From Litorimonas sp046250185 (GTDB lineage: Bacteria > Pseudomonadota > Alphaproteobacteria > Caulobacterales > Maricaulaceae): a DNA stretch of 64,000 nucleotides. Location of the stretch: assembly GCF_046250185.1 (NCBI RefSeq), contig NZ_CP176469.1; one strand, 5' to 3'. Positions 24,494 to 33,297 of the stretch are shown piece after piece. The notes beneath the pieces were generated by a model, which searched no databases, was not told where the DNA came from, and saw only the letters and a list, made by a program, of their open reading frames with translations. Numbering within the stretch: the stretch's first letter is position 1; every line of letters begins with the position of its first letter. The translations under genes and the position numbers were made by a program.

Positions 24494-26059
24494 ATGAAAA
24501 CATCGTTCACGCATAATTATCTCCAAATTTACGAGCAAGCGCTCGCGGAATTGAAGGCTGTTTCACCCACAAAGGACAGCGCGATTTCGCTCAAGCACAA
24601 AGCTGTTCTGGCTTTGGCGCGTGCAGGGGCGCTGGACTTCGCGCGTGCTGAGTATGAACGATATGGCCTTGATCAGATTGCGGACAATGAAGATGTGATC
24701 GCGCTAAGTGGCCGCCTCTTTAAGGACGCTGCCTTGCGAGTTTCAGGCAAGAAACGCCAAGCGCTAGCGCAGCAAAGCGCAGACGCATACGAGGCTGCGT
24801 TCAGTAGCACAGGTGGATATTATTCAGCCATCAATGCCGCAACTATGATGCTTCTGGGCGGGGCAAACCAAGACGATATAACTGCACGTGCCAGCGCTGT
24901 AATTGACATGCTCCCCGCAATCTCGTCCGTAACTAAGGAAGACGTTTATTTCGTCAAAGCCACTCATGCCGAAGCCGAGTTATTGCGCGAAAACCATAAT
25001 TTGGCTGCCAGGTATTTGCGAAGTGCGGTCGCGCATGACCCTCTAAATTATACCGCGCATGCCAGCACGCTTCGTCAGTTTAAAATGATATTGGAGGCCC
25101 GAGGCGAAAGCACGACTTGGTTATCTGATTTCACACCGCCCAAAGCCATGCACTTCGCGGGACATATGTTTCAAATCTCGGACAAGCAGGCCGCGCGTTC
25201 GCTAAATGCGGCGGCGGTAGCGGGATTGCGTGTTGAAATATCTGATGCATTACAGCGCGCAGATATAGGTTTTGGATTTGGAGCCTTAGCGGCAGGCGCC
25301 GATATACTCATCGCTGAAACATTGCTTGAAGAGGGCGGCGAATTGCATGTCGTCTTGCCGACACAGCCTGACATTTTTAAAGCTGCCTCGGTGAGCCAGC
25401 ATGGAGGAGATTGGGGTCAGCGTTTTGACGACTGTTTGGATCGTGCATCCAGCCTTCACATTGCGCAGAGCGGTAAAAATTGGCCCAACAGCTCCGTCGC
25501 AGAGTATGCCAGTCAAATTGCGATGGGCTTTGCCTGCATGCAAGCCAACCTTCTGTCCAGTCAATCGACGCAACTTCTGATTTGGGACGGAGAAGCCCCT
25601 AATGGCAATATCGGCACAGGGTTTGACGCCGCTATATGGGACCGTACATCGAATGAACAAATCATCATTCCATATCCTGCAGATCGTAAACTTGGCCCTT
25701 CAGCAACAATTCCTCCATCAGATGACCGACTCGCCGTAGTAATTGTCGGCCCAGACGGGGTGCAGTCTGTCGATGACCCAAGAGCGGCTGCGGATATGCT
25801 CTTGGCAAGCACTCGCCAAGTAAGCACGAGCGCGACCTTTGGTGCGCATTTTGGACCCGTCAGCCTGTCACTCACGGATGATGAGATCGAAATAGCGAAA
25901 TCTGCACAAGAATCCGCATTACCTGGCACAGCCTATATATCAGAGGCTTTTGCTGCCGTGTTATGTGCCTTCCACAAAGGTAATTACCGTATGGACTTTG
26001 CAGGCCTCAGTGGCAATGGAGACCGATTGTTCAGTCTACAAAGTGCTGGGCAAACTTAG
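24494..26059 (+). CDS. TPR plus SLOG-like Rossmann protein with cyclase-like tail
   Basis: Start is ATG 24494, with the only ribosome-binding site nearby; an in-frame ATG at 24404 would overlap the lipoprotein gene. The 521-residue cytoplasmic protein has helical TPR-like repeats (1-205), then a Rossmann-type domain (about 215-400) with GFGALAAGADILIAETLLEE and GGELHVVLP, a pattern like the DprA/SLOG nucleotide-binding fold. Residues about 410-518 (LPGTAYISEAFAAVLCAF; MDFAGLSGNGDRLFSL) resemble the end of a class III nucleotide cyclase with no recognisable metal-binding Asp, so an inactive remnant is likely. Domain calls are by eye. It could sense a nucleotide made by the TIR protein. Confidence 0.75.
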   Translation: MKTSFTHNYLQIYEQALAELKAVSPTKDSAISLKHKAVLALARAGALDFARAEYERYGLDQIADNEDVIALSGRLFKDAALRVSGKKRQALAQQSADAYEAAFSSTGGYYSAINAATMMLLGGANQDDITARASAVIDMLPAISSVTKEDVYFVKATHAEAELLRENHNLAARYLRSAVAHDPLNYTAHASTLRQFKMILEARGESTTWLSDFTPPKAMHFAGHMFQISDKQAARSLNAAAVAGLRVEISDALQRADIGFGFGALAAGADILIAETLLEEGGELHVVLPTQPDIFKAASVSQHGGDWGQRFDDCLDRASSLHIAQSGKNWPNSSVAEYASQIAMGFACMQANLLSSQSTQLLIWDGEAPNGNIGTGFDAAIWDRTSNEQIIIPYPADRKLGPSATIPPSDDRLAVVIVGPDGVQSVDDPRAAADMLLASTRQVSTSATFGAHFGPVSLSLTDDEIEIAKSAQESALPGTAYISEAFAAVLCAFHKGNYRMDFAGLSGNGDRLFSLQSAGQT

Positions 26060-26078
26060 AAGACCTACGCAGTAGGGG

Positions 26079-26765
26079 TTACAAATCCTGCAAGCGGTCT
26101 TTCATCGTCTCACTATCCTCAATTACAATAGCGCCCGGCTGACGGCTAATCAGACCCATTTTCAGTAATCGACTGACGGTTCGTGACGCAGTTTCCCGTG
26201 TGCTTTGAACTTTCAAAGCCATATTTGATAACACAGGGGCAGGGCGAATGATCATGCGATCTTCATCAATCCCGATCGGTTGAGCTAGCCGTAGAAGCTC
26301 CATGCCAATACGAGCGGGTGCAGAAAGTGTCGACAACTCGAACATCCGCAATGTCATAATATTCAGGCGATCTGCCAAATCTGTAGCAACTCGGTGACTT
26401 AGCCCCACATCACTTTGGATCCGTTCTTGAAAGTGTTTGGCAGGTATAATGAGCAAATCCATCGCTTTTTCTGCGACAATGCCGAATTGCACTGCGCTAT
26501 TGGTCATAACGGCGCTATGACCAAATAAATCGCCAGGTCCGAAAGACTGCATCCAGATTTCTTGACCATCTTCGGAATATATCACGGCCCGCGCCTGTCC
26601 TTTGAGAACAAACCAAATATCAGTAATTTGCGTGTCTTGCTCGACAACAAATTCTCCACGCTTCACCGATACGCGCCGCGCGAGCGGACTTAGAATCGTT
26701 CGTACAGAATCAGCGGCTTCGGACAGCAAAGCGCCTTCAGCAAGAAATTGTGTATTTTGTCCCAT
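26079..26765 (-). CDS. Crp/Fnr-family transcriptional regulator
   Basis: A 228-residue protein with a cyclic-nucleotide-binding-like domain (about 25-140; VKRGEFVVEQDTQITDIWFV, FGPGDLFGHSAVM) and a C-terminal winged helix (about 155-220; NMALKVQSTRETASRTVSRL). No cysteine cluster for an Fnr iron-sulfur centre is visible. It is convergent with the TIR operon, with 19 bp between stops, so it may control nearby genes or be unrelated. Confidence 0.93.
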   Translation of the reverse strand: MGQNTQFLAEGALLSEAADSVRTILSPLARRVSVKRGEFVVEQDTQITDIWFVLKGQARAVIYSEDGQEIWMQSFGPGDLFGHSAVMTNSAVQFGIVAEKAMDLLIIPAKHFQERIQSDVGLSHRVATDLADRLNIMTLRMFELSTLSAPARIGMELLRLAQPIGIDEDRMIIRPAPVLSNMALKVQSTRETASRTVSRLLKMGLISRQPGAIVIEDSETMKDRLQDL

Positions 26766-27082
26766 AAATCCCTAATGGCGAGCCAATCTATGAAATATGC
26801 GTAAGAGAAAAATCGACAGAATTGAAGAAAATTCAGCGCTGACTGCCTAATAGTTGAGGTTTTTTCAAATGCGTGACCCAAATCACGGCTAGCGAGATCA
26901 AAATTTTCTACAACGTAATGGCAGACTCGCTGAGCGGGGCGCAAATAGGTCACGTCATAGGACCTAGATTTGAAGAGAGCTGGGGCGAACTGGCACTTTT
27001 CATCTGCGGGTCTGCACCCTTAATGTGGGATCGGGTGAGGCTTGGGGGCGAGCTTCACCCCATTTCGCGTTGAAATAATTGA
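26766..27082. other. Gene-poor stretch between two minus-strand genes
   Basis: This 317-bp stretch has no credible coding frame. It should contain the promoter of the Crp/Fnr gene at its left end. Near the right end, GGGTGA...TCACCC (27033-27060) can form an imperfect hairpin past the CoA-transferase gene, but there is no T tract. Confidence 0.5.
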
Positions 27083-28198
27083 CTATTTATCTATCAAAGC
27101 TGCGATTTTTTCTTCGGTATATCCTAATTCTGCGAATATCTCCTCGGCGTGGTCTTGTGCGCCAGCAATGATAAAGTCTGCGTCATCTTCAGCTACACCA
27201 AATACAGGTATAGACCGTGGATGTGTAAACGTGCCTTGGCGTTGTAATCCACCGCGAGCGACATTTTGTGGATGTTGTGTAGCTTCCTCATAATTTAATA
27301 CAGGGGTGACGCAGGCGTCAGAACCCTCAAAGATAGCGGCCCACTCGTTACGCGTTTTGGTCGCAAAGATTGCCTCTAACTTTTCATGCTGCTGCGCCCA
27401 CTGTTTGGGATCATTTTGCTTGCCAAATTCATCTGCCGCGATCTCTAGTTTCTCGAGTAAGAGTTTGAAAAATTGTGGTTCTATACTCCCAACAGCCATA
27501 AAGCGCTGGTCTTTAGTTTTATAGCAACGATAATACGGCATCGCGCCGTCTAGCAGATTACCAGCACGCTTCGTGGACCACATATTCATAGCTGACAAAG
27601 TATAGATGATGCCCATCATCGAGGAGACGCCGTCAATGATGGCCGCATCTACGACCTCGCCTTTGCCTGTCTGTTGCGCTTGCAGCAATGCTGAAATTAT
27701 GCCGATCACTAACACCATTGTGCCGCCGCCGTAATCGCCAACAAAGTTGAGGGGCGGCAGTGGCGGCTCTCCATCGCGACCCATAGCTTCTAAGGCGCCC
27801 GTTATTGATAGATAGTTGATGTCGTGACCGGCCTGTTTGGCCCAAGGCCCAGTTTGCCCCCACCCCGTCATGCGACCATATACTAGCTTCGGATTGATGG
27901 CATGGCAGGCTTCTGGCCCAACGCCTAAGCGTTCTGTCACGCCAGGGCGCAGGCCTTCAAATAGAACATCGGCTGTTTTGACTAAGTCCAGCACCACAGC
28001 AACACTCTCAGGTTTTGACAGATCAAGAACCATGGTTTTCTTTCCGCGATTATTGATAGACGGTACAGCGCTCATCGGACCAGGACGGTTAATCAAGATT
28101 ACCTCTGCACCCATATCCGCTAGTAATTGTCCAGCATATGGCCCAGGGCCAATCCCCGCGAGTTCAATCACGCGAAATCCTGTCAGAGGTTTGGTCAT
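27083..28198 (-). CDS. Class III CoA-transferase family, alpha-methylacyl-CoA racemase-like
   Basis: A 371-residue CaiB/BaiF-family protein. The segments GHDINYLSITGAL and NFVGDYGGGTMVL match the places of the catalytic His and Asp of alpha-methylacyl-CoA racemases, which epimerise 2-methyl-branched acyl-CoAs; a CoA-transferase role is less likely but not excluded. The N-terminal FRVIELAGIGPGPYAGQLLA is typical of the family. Divergent from the FAD monooxygenase gene. It may serve branched-chain acyl-CoA breakdown together with the valine genes downstream. Confidence 0.87.
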   Translation of the reverse strand: MTKPLTGFRVIELAGIGPGPYAGQLLADMGAEVILINRPGPMSAVPSINNRGKKTMVLDLSKPESVAVVLDLVKTADVLFEGLRPGVTERLGVGPEACHAINPKLVYGRMTGWGQTGPWAKQAGHDINYLSITGALEAMGRDGEPPLPPLNFVGDYGGGTMVLVIGIISALLQAQQTGKGEVVDAAIIDGVSSMMGIIYTLSAMNMWSTKRAGNLLDGAMPYYRCYKTKDQRFMAVGSIEPQFFKLLLEKLEIAADEFGKQNDPKQWAQQHEKLEAIFATKTRNEWAAIFEGSDACVTPVLNYEEATQHPQNVARGGLQRQGTFTHPRSIPVFGVAEDDADFIIAGAQDHAEEIFAELGYTEEKIAALIDK

Positions 28199-28321
28199 AG
28201 CTCTATCCCGAAAAAATTTCTATATTTGACGCAAGACAAAGCATAGACAGCTTAGTTTATCTAGGCCAATCTTTGCGGAGATATTCTGCAAAAATGACTA
28301 ACCCAGAGGACGCCCGCCAGC

Positions 28322-29524
28322 ATGAAAGTTTTGATCGCAGGGGGAGGGATTGGCGGCTTGACCACGGCTCTTTGTGCTTTGAATTTTGGTCACGAAGTCA
28401 AAGTCATTGAACAAGCCAAGCAGTTCGGCGAGGTGGGTGCGGGCTTGCAAGTCCCTCCCAATGCGATGAAAGTGTTCAATGCACTTGGGATTGCAGACAA
28501 AATTACAGAGAATAGTTTTGCCCCTGATGCGATAGAAGCACGGATGGGTACCACGGGGCGAACGGTTTTCACCATCCCACTCGCTGATCATGCCAAGCGA
28601 GCATGGGGGGCACCATATCTTCATTTGCACCGCGCTGATTATATCGCGGCTTTGCGAGCCGCATTGGTTGAACGCTCTGCAGGGTCGATCATTTTGGGCG
28701 CAAAAGTAGAGAGCTACGGGCAAAGCTCGGACGATGTTCATCTTAATCTTACAGACGGAAGAGACGTTAAAGGAGATGTTCTGATTGGCGCAGACGGCGT
28801 CCACTCACAGATACGAAACCAAATGCTCGGTGATACGCCCGCACGATTTACAGGCAATGTGGCATGGCGAGCCGTTGTGCCAATGGAGGCGCTTGGCTCG
28901 GTTGCACCGCGACCCACGGCATGCGCTTGGTTTGGGGAAGGGCGACATGCCGTTTCATATCGGTTGCGCGGCGGACGGTTAGCGAATTTTGTGGGTGTTG
29001 TGGAGCAGGATGATTGGCGAAATGAGAGCTGGCAGGAACGTGGGCCAAAATCAGAGCTGCTGGCAGATTTCAAAGACTGGCACCCCACGATCACGACAAT
29101 GATAGAGGCCGCTGATGATACGAAGCTCTATCGATGGGCTTTGTTTGACAGGTCGCCTTTGCCGAAATGGACGGAGGGACGCGTGGCTTTATTGGGTGAT
29201 GCAGCGCACCCTATGTTGCCATTTTTGGCCCAAGGCGCGGCGATGGCTGTCGAGGATGCTTGGGTCGTATCTGAATGTCTTAAAGCTGCGAATGGCAATG
29301 TTGCTGCGGGGCTAATGCAATACCAAATGCTACGCCAAGACCGTACCGCTAAAGTTCAGGCGGCGTCCAGAGACAATATGTCAACTTTCCACAAACGCGG
29401 TCGTAAGGCTCAACTCGCAACCTACGGTCCCATGTGGATGGCGGGTCAGATTGCGCCAAAGCTTGTGCATAATCGTATGAACTGGCTGTACGGATATGAC
29501 GTGACACAAAACTTGCTCTCATAA
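28322..29524 (+). CDS. FAD-dependent aromatic monooxygenase (salicylate hydroxylase-like)
   Basis: A class A flavoprotein monooxygenase of 400 residues. It has the FAD-binding KVLIAGGGIGGLTTALCA, the DG motif region DVLIGADGVHSQIR and the GD motif VALLGDAAHPMLPFLAQGA. Substrate is probably a hydroxylated aromatic acid such as salicylate or 3-hydroxybenzoate, but no ring-cleavage genes are near. GAGGAC precedes the ATG. A 123-bp region separates it from the divergent racemase gene. Confidence 0.88.
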   Translation: MKVLIAGGGIGGLTTALCALNFGHEVKVIEQAKQFGEVGAGLQVPPNAMKVFNALGIADKITENSFAPDAIEARMGTTGRTVFTIPLADHAKRAWGAPYLHLHRADYIAALRAALVERSAGSIILGAKVESYGQSSDDVHLNLTDGRDVKGDVLIGADGVHSQIRNQMLGDTPARFTGNVAWRAVVPMEALGSVAPRPTACAWFGEGRHAVSYRLRGGRLANFVGVVEQDDWRNESWQERGPKSELLADFKDWHPTITTMIEAADDTKLYRWALFDRSPLPKWTEGRVALLGDAAHPMLPFLAQGAAMAVEDAWVVSECLKAANGNVAAGLMQYQMLRQDRTAKVQAASRDNMSTFHKRGRKAQLATYGPMWMAGQIAPKLVHNRMNWLYGYDVTQNLLS

Positions 29525-29605
29525 ATGTAAGTTAGAAATACAAATATACCTATTTACGCGTCTTGGCGGCTGTATATGTTGGCAGAAAACAAGTCGGGAC
29601 ATGCT

Positions 29606-31099
29606 ATGCGCACTATTGGACATTTTATTGATGGAAACCGTGTCGCGGGGACGTCAGGCCGAACAAAAGATATTTTTAATCCCAATACGGGTGAGGTGCA
29701 GGCCAAGGTCACAATGGCAACACCCACAGAGCTAGATAGTGCGGTGGCGTCTGCTGCGAAAGCCCAACTGCTCTGGGCGCAAGAGAACCCGCAACGACGC
29801 TCTCGGATCATGTTTGCCTACAAACAACTGGTCGAGGCCAACATGGATGATTTGGCAGAAATGCTGTCATCTGAACACGGTAAAATTCTGGCCGATAGTC
29901 GCGGCGATGTCATGCGCGGCATAGACGTCATTGAATTTGCGTGCGGGGTGCCGCATGGCCAAAAAGGCGAGCATACATATGGCGCAGGCCCAGAGATTGA
30001 CGTTTACTCGCTGCGCAAGCCGCTGGGAGTTGTCGCAGGAATCACGCCTTTCAACTTCCCCGCCATGATCCCGATGTGGATGTTTGGTATGGCGATTTCG
30101 ACGGGCAATGCCTGTATCCTCAAGCCGTCTGAAAAAGATCCGTCTGTTCCCATGCGCCTAGCAGAGTTGTTCGTCGAAGCAGGCGGGCCAGTCGGCCTGC
30201 TTCAATGCATTAATGGCGACAAAGAAATAGTCGACGCCATTTGCGATCATCCAACGATTAAAGCCGTCAGCTTTGTAGGTAGCTCAGACATTGCGCAATA
30301 TGTCTATGCGCGAGCGACAGCGAATGGCAAACGCGCGCAGTGCATGGGCGGCGCAAAAAATCACGGTATCATTATGCCCGACGCAAATATGGAGCAGGCG
30401 GCGAAAGATATTCTTGGCGCAGCTTACGGTTCGGCGGGCGAACGCTGTATGGCCTTGCCTGTCGTCGTACCCGTGGGCGAAGGCACGGCGGAGCGCTTTC
30501 TAGAAGCACTACTGCCAAAGATTGAGGCCATGACAGTCGGTACATCCACTGACCCTGACGCAGATTACGGACCTGTTGTAACGGAGGCCCACAAGAAATC
30601 GATCGAGGCTGATATTGACAAGGCCGTTGCGGAAGGAGCTACACTTATCAAGGATGGGCGCGGCTATATCCTACAAGGTTATGAAGGCGGTTTTTTTGTT
30701 GGCCCCACATTACTGGATCATGTCACCCCAGACATGGAGACTTATCACGAAGAGATTTTCGGCCCCGTATTACAAATTGTGCGGGCTAAGAACTTCGAAG
30801 AAGCTCTACGGCTTCCGTCCGAACATCAATATGGTAATGGTGTTGCGATCTTTACCCAAAACGGCCGTGCTGCCAGAGAGTTTGCGGACCGTGTCGAAGT
30901 TGGCATGGTCGGTATTAATGTGCCAATCCCTGTGCCCGTTGCCTATCACAGCTTTGGCGGCTGGAAGCGCTCAGCCTTTGGTGATGCCAATCAATACGGT
31001 ATGGAAGGCTTACGCTTTTACACCAAAGTCAAGACCGTGACACAACGCTGGCCAGAGGGCGAGACCGACGATAGCGCTTTCATCATTCCGCGGTTTTAG
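29606..31099 (+). CDS. mmsA: Methylmalonate-semialdehyde dehydrogenase (CoA-acylating)
   Basis: NAD- and CoA-dependent oxidation of methylmalonate semialdehyde to propionyl-CoA, the last step of valine breakdown. The aldehyde dehydrogenase fold is clear: GVVAGITPFNFPAMIPMWMF, SFVGSSDIAQYVYARA and the catalytic Cys in GSAGERCMALPV. The start is taken at ATG 29606 (MRTIGHFIDG), the usual family N-terminus; ATG 29576 would add ten residues. It is the first gene of a four-gene operon, 9 bp from the next. Confidence 0.94.
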   Translation: MRTIGHFIDGNRVAGTSGRTKDIFNPNTGEVQAKVTMATPTELDSAVASAAKAQLLWAQENPQRRSRIMFAYKQLVEANMDDLAEMLSSEHGKILADSRGDVMRGIDVIEFACGVPHGQKGEHTYGAGPEIDVYSLRKPLGVVAGITPFNFPAMIPMWMFGMAISTGNACILKPSEKDPSVPMRLAELFVEAGGPVGLLQCINGDKEIVDAICDHPTIKAVSFVGSSDIAQYVYARATANGKRAQCMGGAKNHGIIMPDANMEQAAKDILGAAYGSAGERCMALPVVVPVGEGTAERFLEALLPKIEAMTVGTSTDPDADYGPVVTEAHKKSIEADIDKAVAEGATLIKDGRGYILQGYEGGFFVGPTLLDHVTPDMETYHEEIFGPVLQIVRAKNFEEALRLPSEHQYGNGVAIFTQNGRAAREFADRVEVGMVGINVPIPVPVAYHSFGGWKRSAFGDANQYGMEGLRFYTKVKTVTQRWPEGETDDSAFIIPRF

Positions 31100-31108
31100 G
31101 AGCCTGCT

Positions 31109-32248
31109 TTGGATTTTTCTCTCACCGAAGAACAAACGCTCATTCAAGATATGGCGCGGAGCTTTGCAGATGCAGAACTCGCGCCGCATACAGCGATGTG
31201 GGATGAGGAGAAGTTTCTCGACCGAACTGTGTTTGAAAAAGCCGCAGAGCTAGGGTTTTGCGGGATCTATACGGGCGAAGACCATGGCGGCACGGCGTTA
31301 TCGCGACTGGATAGCGCGATCGTGTTTGAACAACTTGCGGCGGGTGATGTGTCTCACACGGCGATGTTGACGATTCACAATATGGCGACGTGGATGATCG
31401 ATAGATATGCCGATAAATATCTACGCGAAAAATATGTCCCGCAGCTAACCTCGGGGCGGATGATTGCAAGTTATTGCCTTACAGAACCTGGAGCAGGATC
31501 TGACGCGGCCAGCCTGTCAACGAAAGCCAAACGTGATGATGACGAATACGTCTTAAACGGAACAAAGTCGTTTATTTCGGGTGCAGGGTGGTCAGATATA
31601 TACGTCGTTATGGCGCGAACTTCTGATGACGGCGCGAAAGGCATATCGACATTTGTCGTGGAGAAAGGCACCGCTGGTCTTAGCTTTGGGGCCACAGAAA
31701 AAAAGATGGGATGGAACGCACAGCCAACAGCTCAAGTGATATTTGAGGAGTGCCGTATCCCTGCAAGCAATCGCGTCGGCGCAGAAGGTGACGGGTTTAA
31801 ATTTGCGATGAGTGGCCTTGATGGCGGACGGGTTAATATTGGGGCTTGCTCGCTTGGCGGAGCCCAGAAAGCGCTGGCGGCGACCCTCGACTACACGCGA
31901 GAGCGTCGACAATTTGGCAAGAGCCTTGCGGACTTCCAGAACACACAATTTATGCTGGCCGACATGGCGACAGAGCTAGAAGCGTCTCGCCTCATGCTCT
32001 ACCGCGCTGCTGATATGCTAGACAAACAGCTTCCAAATGCAGGTGCGGCCTGCGCTATGGCGAAGCGTTTCGCGACAGACCTATGCAGTAAAATCGCGGA
32101 TGACGCGCTTCAGCTGCACGGCGGGTACGGCTATCTCAAAGACTATGAAATCGAACAGATCGTGCGTGATCTGCGCGTCCACCAAATCCTAGAAGGCACT
32201 AACCAGGTCATGCGAATGATCGTGAGCCGGAACTTGTTAAGGCAATAA
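31109..32248 (+). CDS. Acyl-CoA dehydrogenase, probably isobutyryl-CoA dehydrogenase
   Basis: FAD enzyme of 379 residues that starts with TTG (MDFSLTEEQ). It has the ACAD signatures CLTEPGAGSDAASL, LNGTKSFISGAG and ERRQFGKSLADFQ, and the catalytic Glu in QILEGTNQVMRMIVSR. The substrate is inferred from position between mmsA and the 3-hydroxyisobutyryl-CoA hydrolase gene; electrons would pass to ETF outside this window. Confidence 0.9.
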   Translation: MDFSLTEEQTLIQDMARSFADAELAPHTAMWDEEKFLDRTVFEKAAELGFCGIYTGEDHGGTALSRLDSAIVFEQLAAGDVSHTAMLTIHNMATWMIDRYADKYLREKYVPQLTSGRMIASYCLTEPGAGSDAASLSTKAKRDDDEYVLNGTKSFISGAGWSDIYVVMARTSDDGAKGISTFVVEKGTAGLSFGATEKKMGWNAQPTAQVIFEECRIPASNRVGAEGDGFKFAMSGLDGGRVNIGACSLGGAQKALAATLDYTRERRQFGKSLADFQNTQFMLADMATELEASRLMLYRAADMLDKQLPNAGAACAMAKRFATDLCSKIADDALQLHGGYGYLKDYEIEQIVRDLRVHQILEGTNQVMRMIVSRNLLRQ

Positions 32249-32250
32249 TT

Positions 32251-33297
32251 ATGACACACGAAATCATTTCTAAAGTAAGCGGCAATCTAGGACATATCAC
32301 GCTCAATCGCCCAAAAGCTCTCAATGCGCTGACATATGACATGTGCGCAGAGATCACACGGCTCTTGGTAGCCTGGGAAACTGACCCGCAGATTGGAGCG
32401 GTGTTAATTGATGGGGCGGGCGACCGAGCCTTCTGCGCAGGTGGCGACGTCATCCTCTTACATGATAGCGGGAAGGCTGGCGATAAGCGAGCAGAGGAAT
32501 TTTGGCGAATTGAATATGCTCTCAACGAATTAATTCACCGCTACTCCAAACCCTATATTGCTCTAATTGACGGCTTTGTAATGGGTGGAGGTGTGGGACT
32601 GTCAGTTCATGGCAAATACAGAATTGCAGGCGATGATACATTGTTTGCCATGCCAGAGACGGGCATTGGGTATTTCCCAGATGTTGGCGGCACTTATTTT
32701 CTCCCGCGCCTAGGCTTAGATATTGGTCAATGGCTTGGCCTAACAGGCGCCCGCCTAAAGACAGCCGAAGCTTTAGAAATCGGGGTGGCAAATGGGTTCA
32801 TACCGTCGAACAAGCATAAAAGCTTCATCGAGGCTCTAGGGACGCCCTCGCTAGACGGAACGGACACCCCTGTCCTTGCGATCATGGACGAATACCAAGA
32901 CGCAGGCCCTATGGACGCTGATTTGCCGGCGGCGCTCACAGCTTTTAACGAAAAAGATGTTGCCTCAATCCTGCTGGCGCTAGACGGTATGGACGGCGAA
33001 TGGGCGGCAAAGCAGGCCAAATCAATTCGCGCCAAAAGCCCGCTCGCCCTGTCCGTGACGTTTGAAGCTATTAAACGTGGGTTGGATTTGAATTTCCGAG
33101 ACGCTATGACAGCAGAATTAGATATTTCACTTAACTTTCTAAAAACGCAGGATTTTTACGAGGGTATTCGGGCGCAGCTCATTGATAAGGATCGTAATCC
33201 AAAGTGGTCACATGACAATCTGAGCGACGTAACCAATGAACAAGTTGAAAGGCTATTTCAGCCAACAGCCCAACCGCGCCAAGAGTTCTTACCATGA
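32251..33297 (+). CDS. 3-Hydroxyisobutyryl-CoA hydrolase
   Basis: Crotonase-fold enzyme of 348 residues, longer than plain enoyl-CoA hydratases and of the size of HIBYL-CoA hydrolases. Seen: oxyanion-hole segments RAFCAGGDVILLHD and GFVMGGGVGLSVHG, the acidic MPETGIGYFPDVGGTYFLPR, and the C-terminal helical extension. It releases 3-hydroxyisobutyrate, the substrate of the next gene product. It overlaps mmsB by 4 bp. Confidence 0.93.
   Translation: MTHEIISKVSGNLGHITLNRPKALNALTYDMCAEITRLLVAWETDPQIGAVLIDGAGDRAFCAGGDVILLHDSGKAGDKRAEEFWRIEYALNELIHRYSKPYIALIDGFVMGGGVGLSVHGKYRIAGDDTLFAMPETGIGYFPDVGGTYFLPRLGLDIGQWLGLTGARLKTAEALEIGVANGFIPSNKHKSFIEALGTPSLDGTDTPVLAIMDEYQDAGPMDADLPAALTAFNEKDVASILLALDGMDGEWAAKQAKSIRAKSPLALSVTFEAIKRGLDLNFRDAMTAELDISLNFLKTQDFYEGIRAQLIDKDRNPKWSHDNLSDVTNEQVERLFQPTAQPRQEFLP

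Noticed and set aside
26064..26076. CCTAC-GCA-GTAGG mini hairpin between the TIR operon and the Crp/Fnr gene
   Set aside because: Five-base stem with a three-base loop and no T tract; too weak to call a bidirectional terminator.
26079..26765. Crp/Fnr gene as part of the TIR system
   Set aside because: It is on the opposite strand with its own promoter region and has no feature tying it to TIR signalling; adjacency alone is not enough.
27033..27060. GGGTGA...TCACCC hairpin as terminator of the racemase gene
   Set aside because: The stem is interrupted and no T tract follows on either strand, so I mention it only in the intergenic entry.
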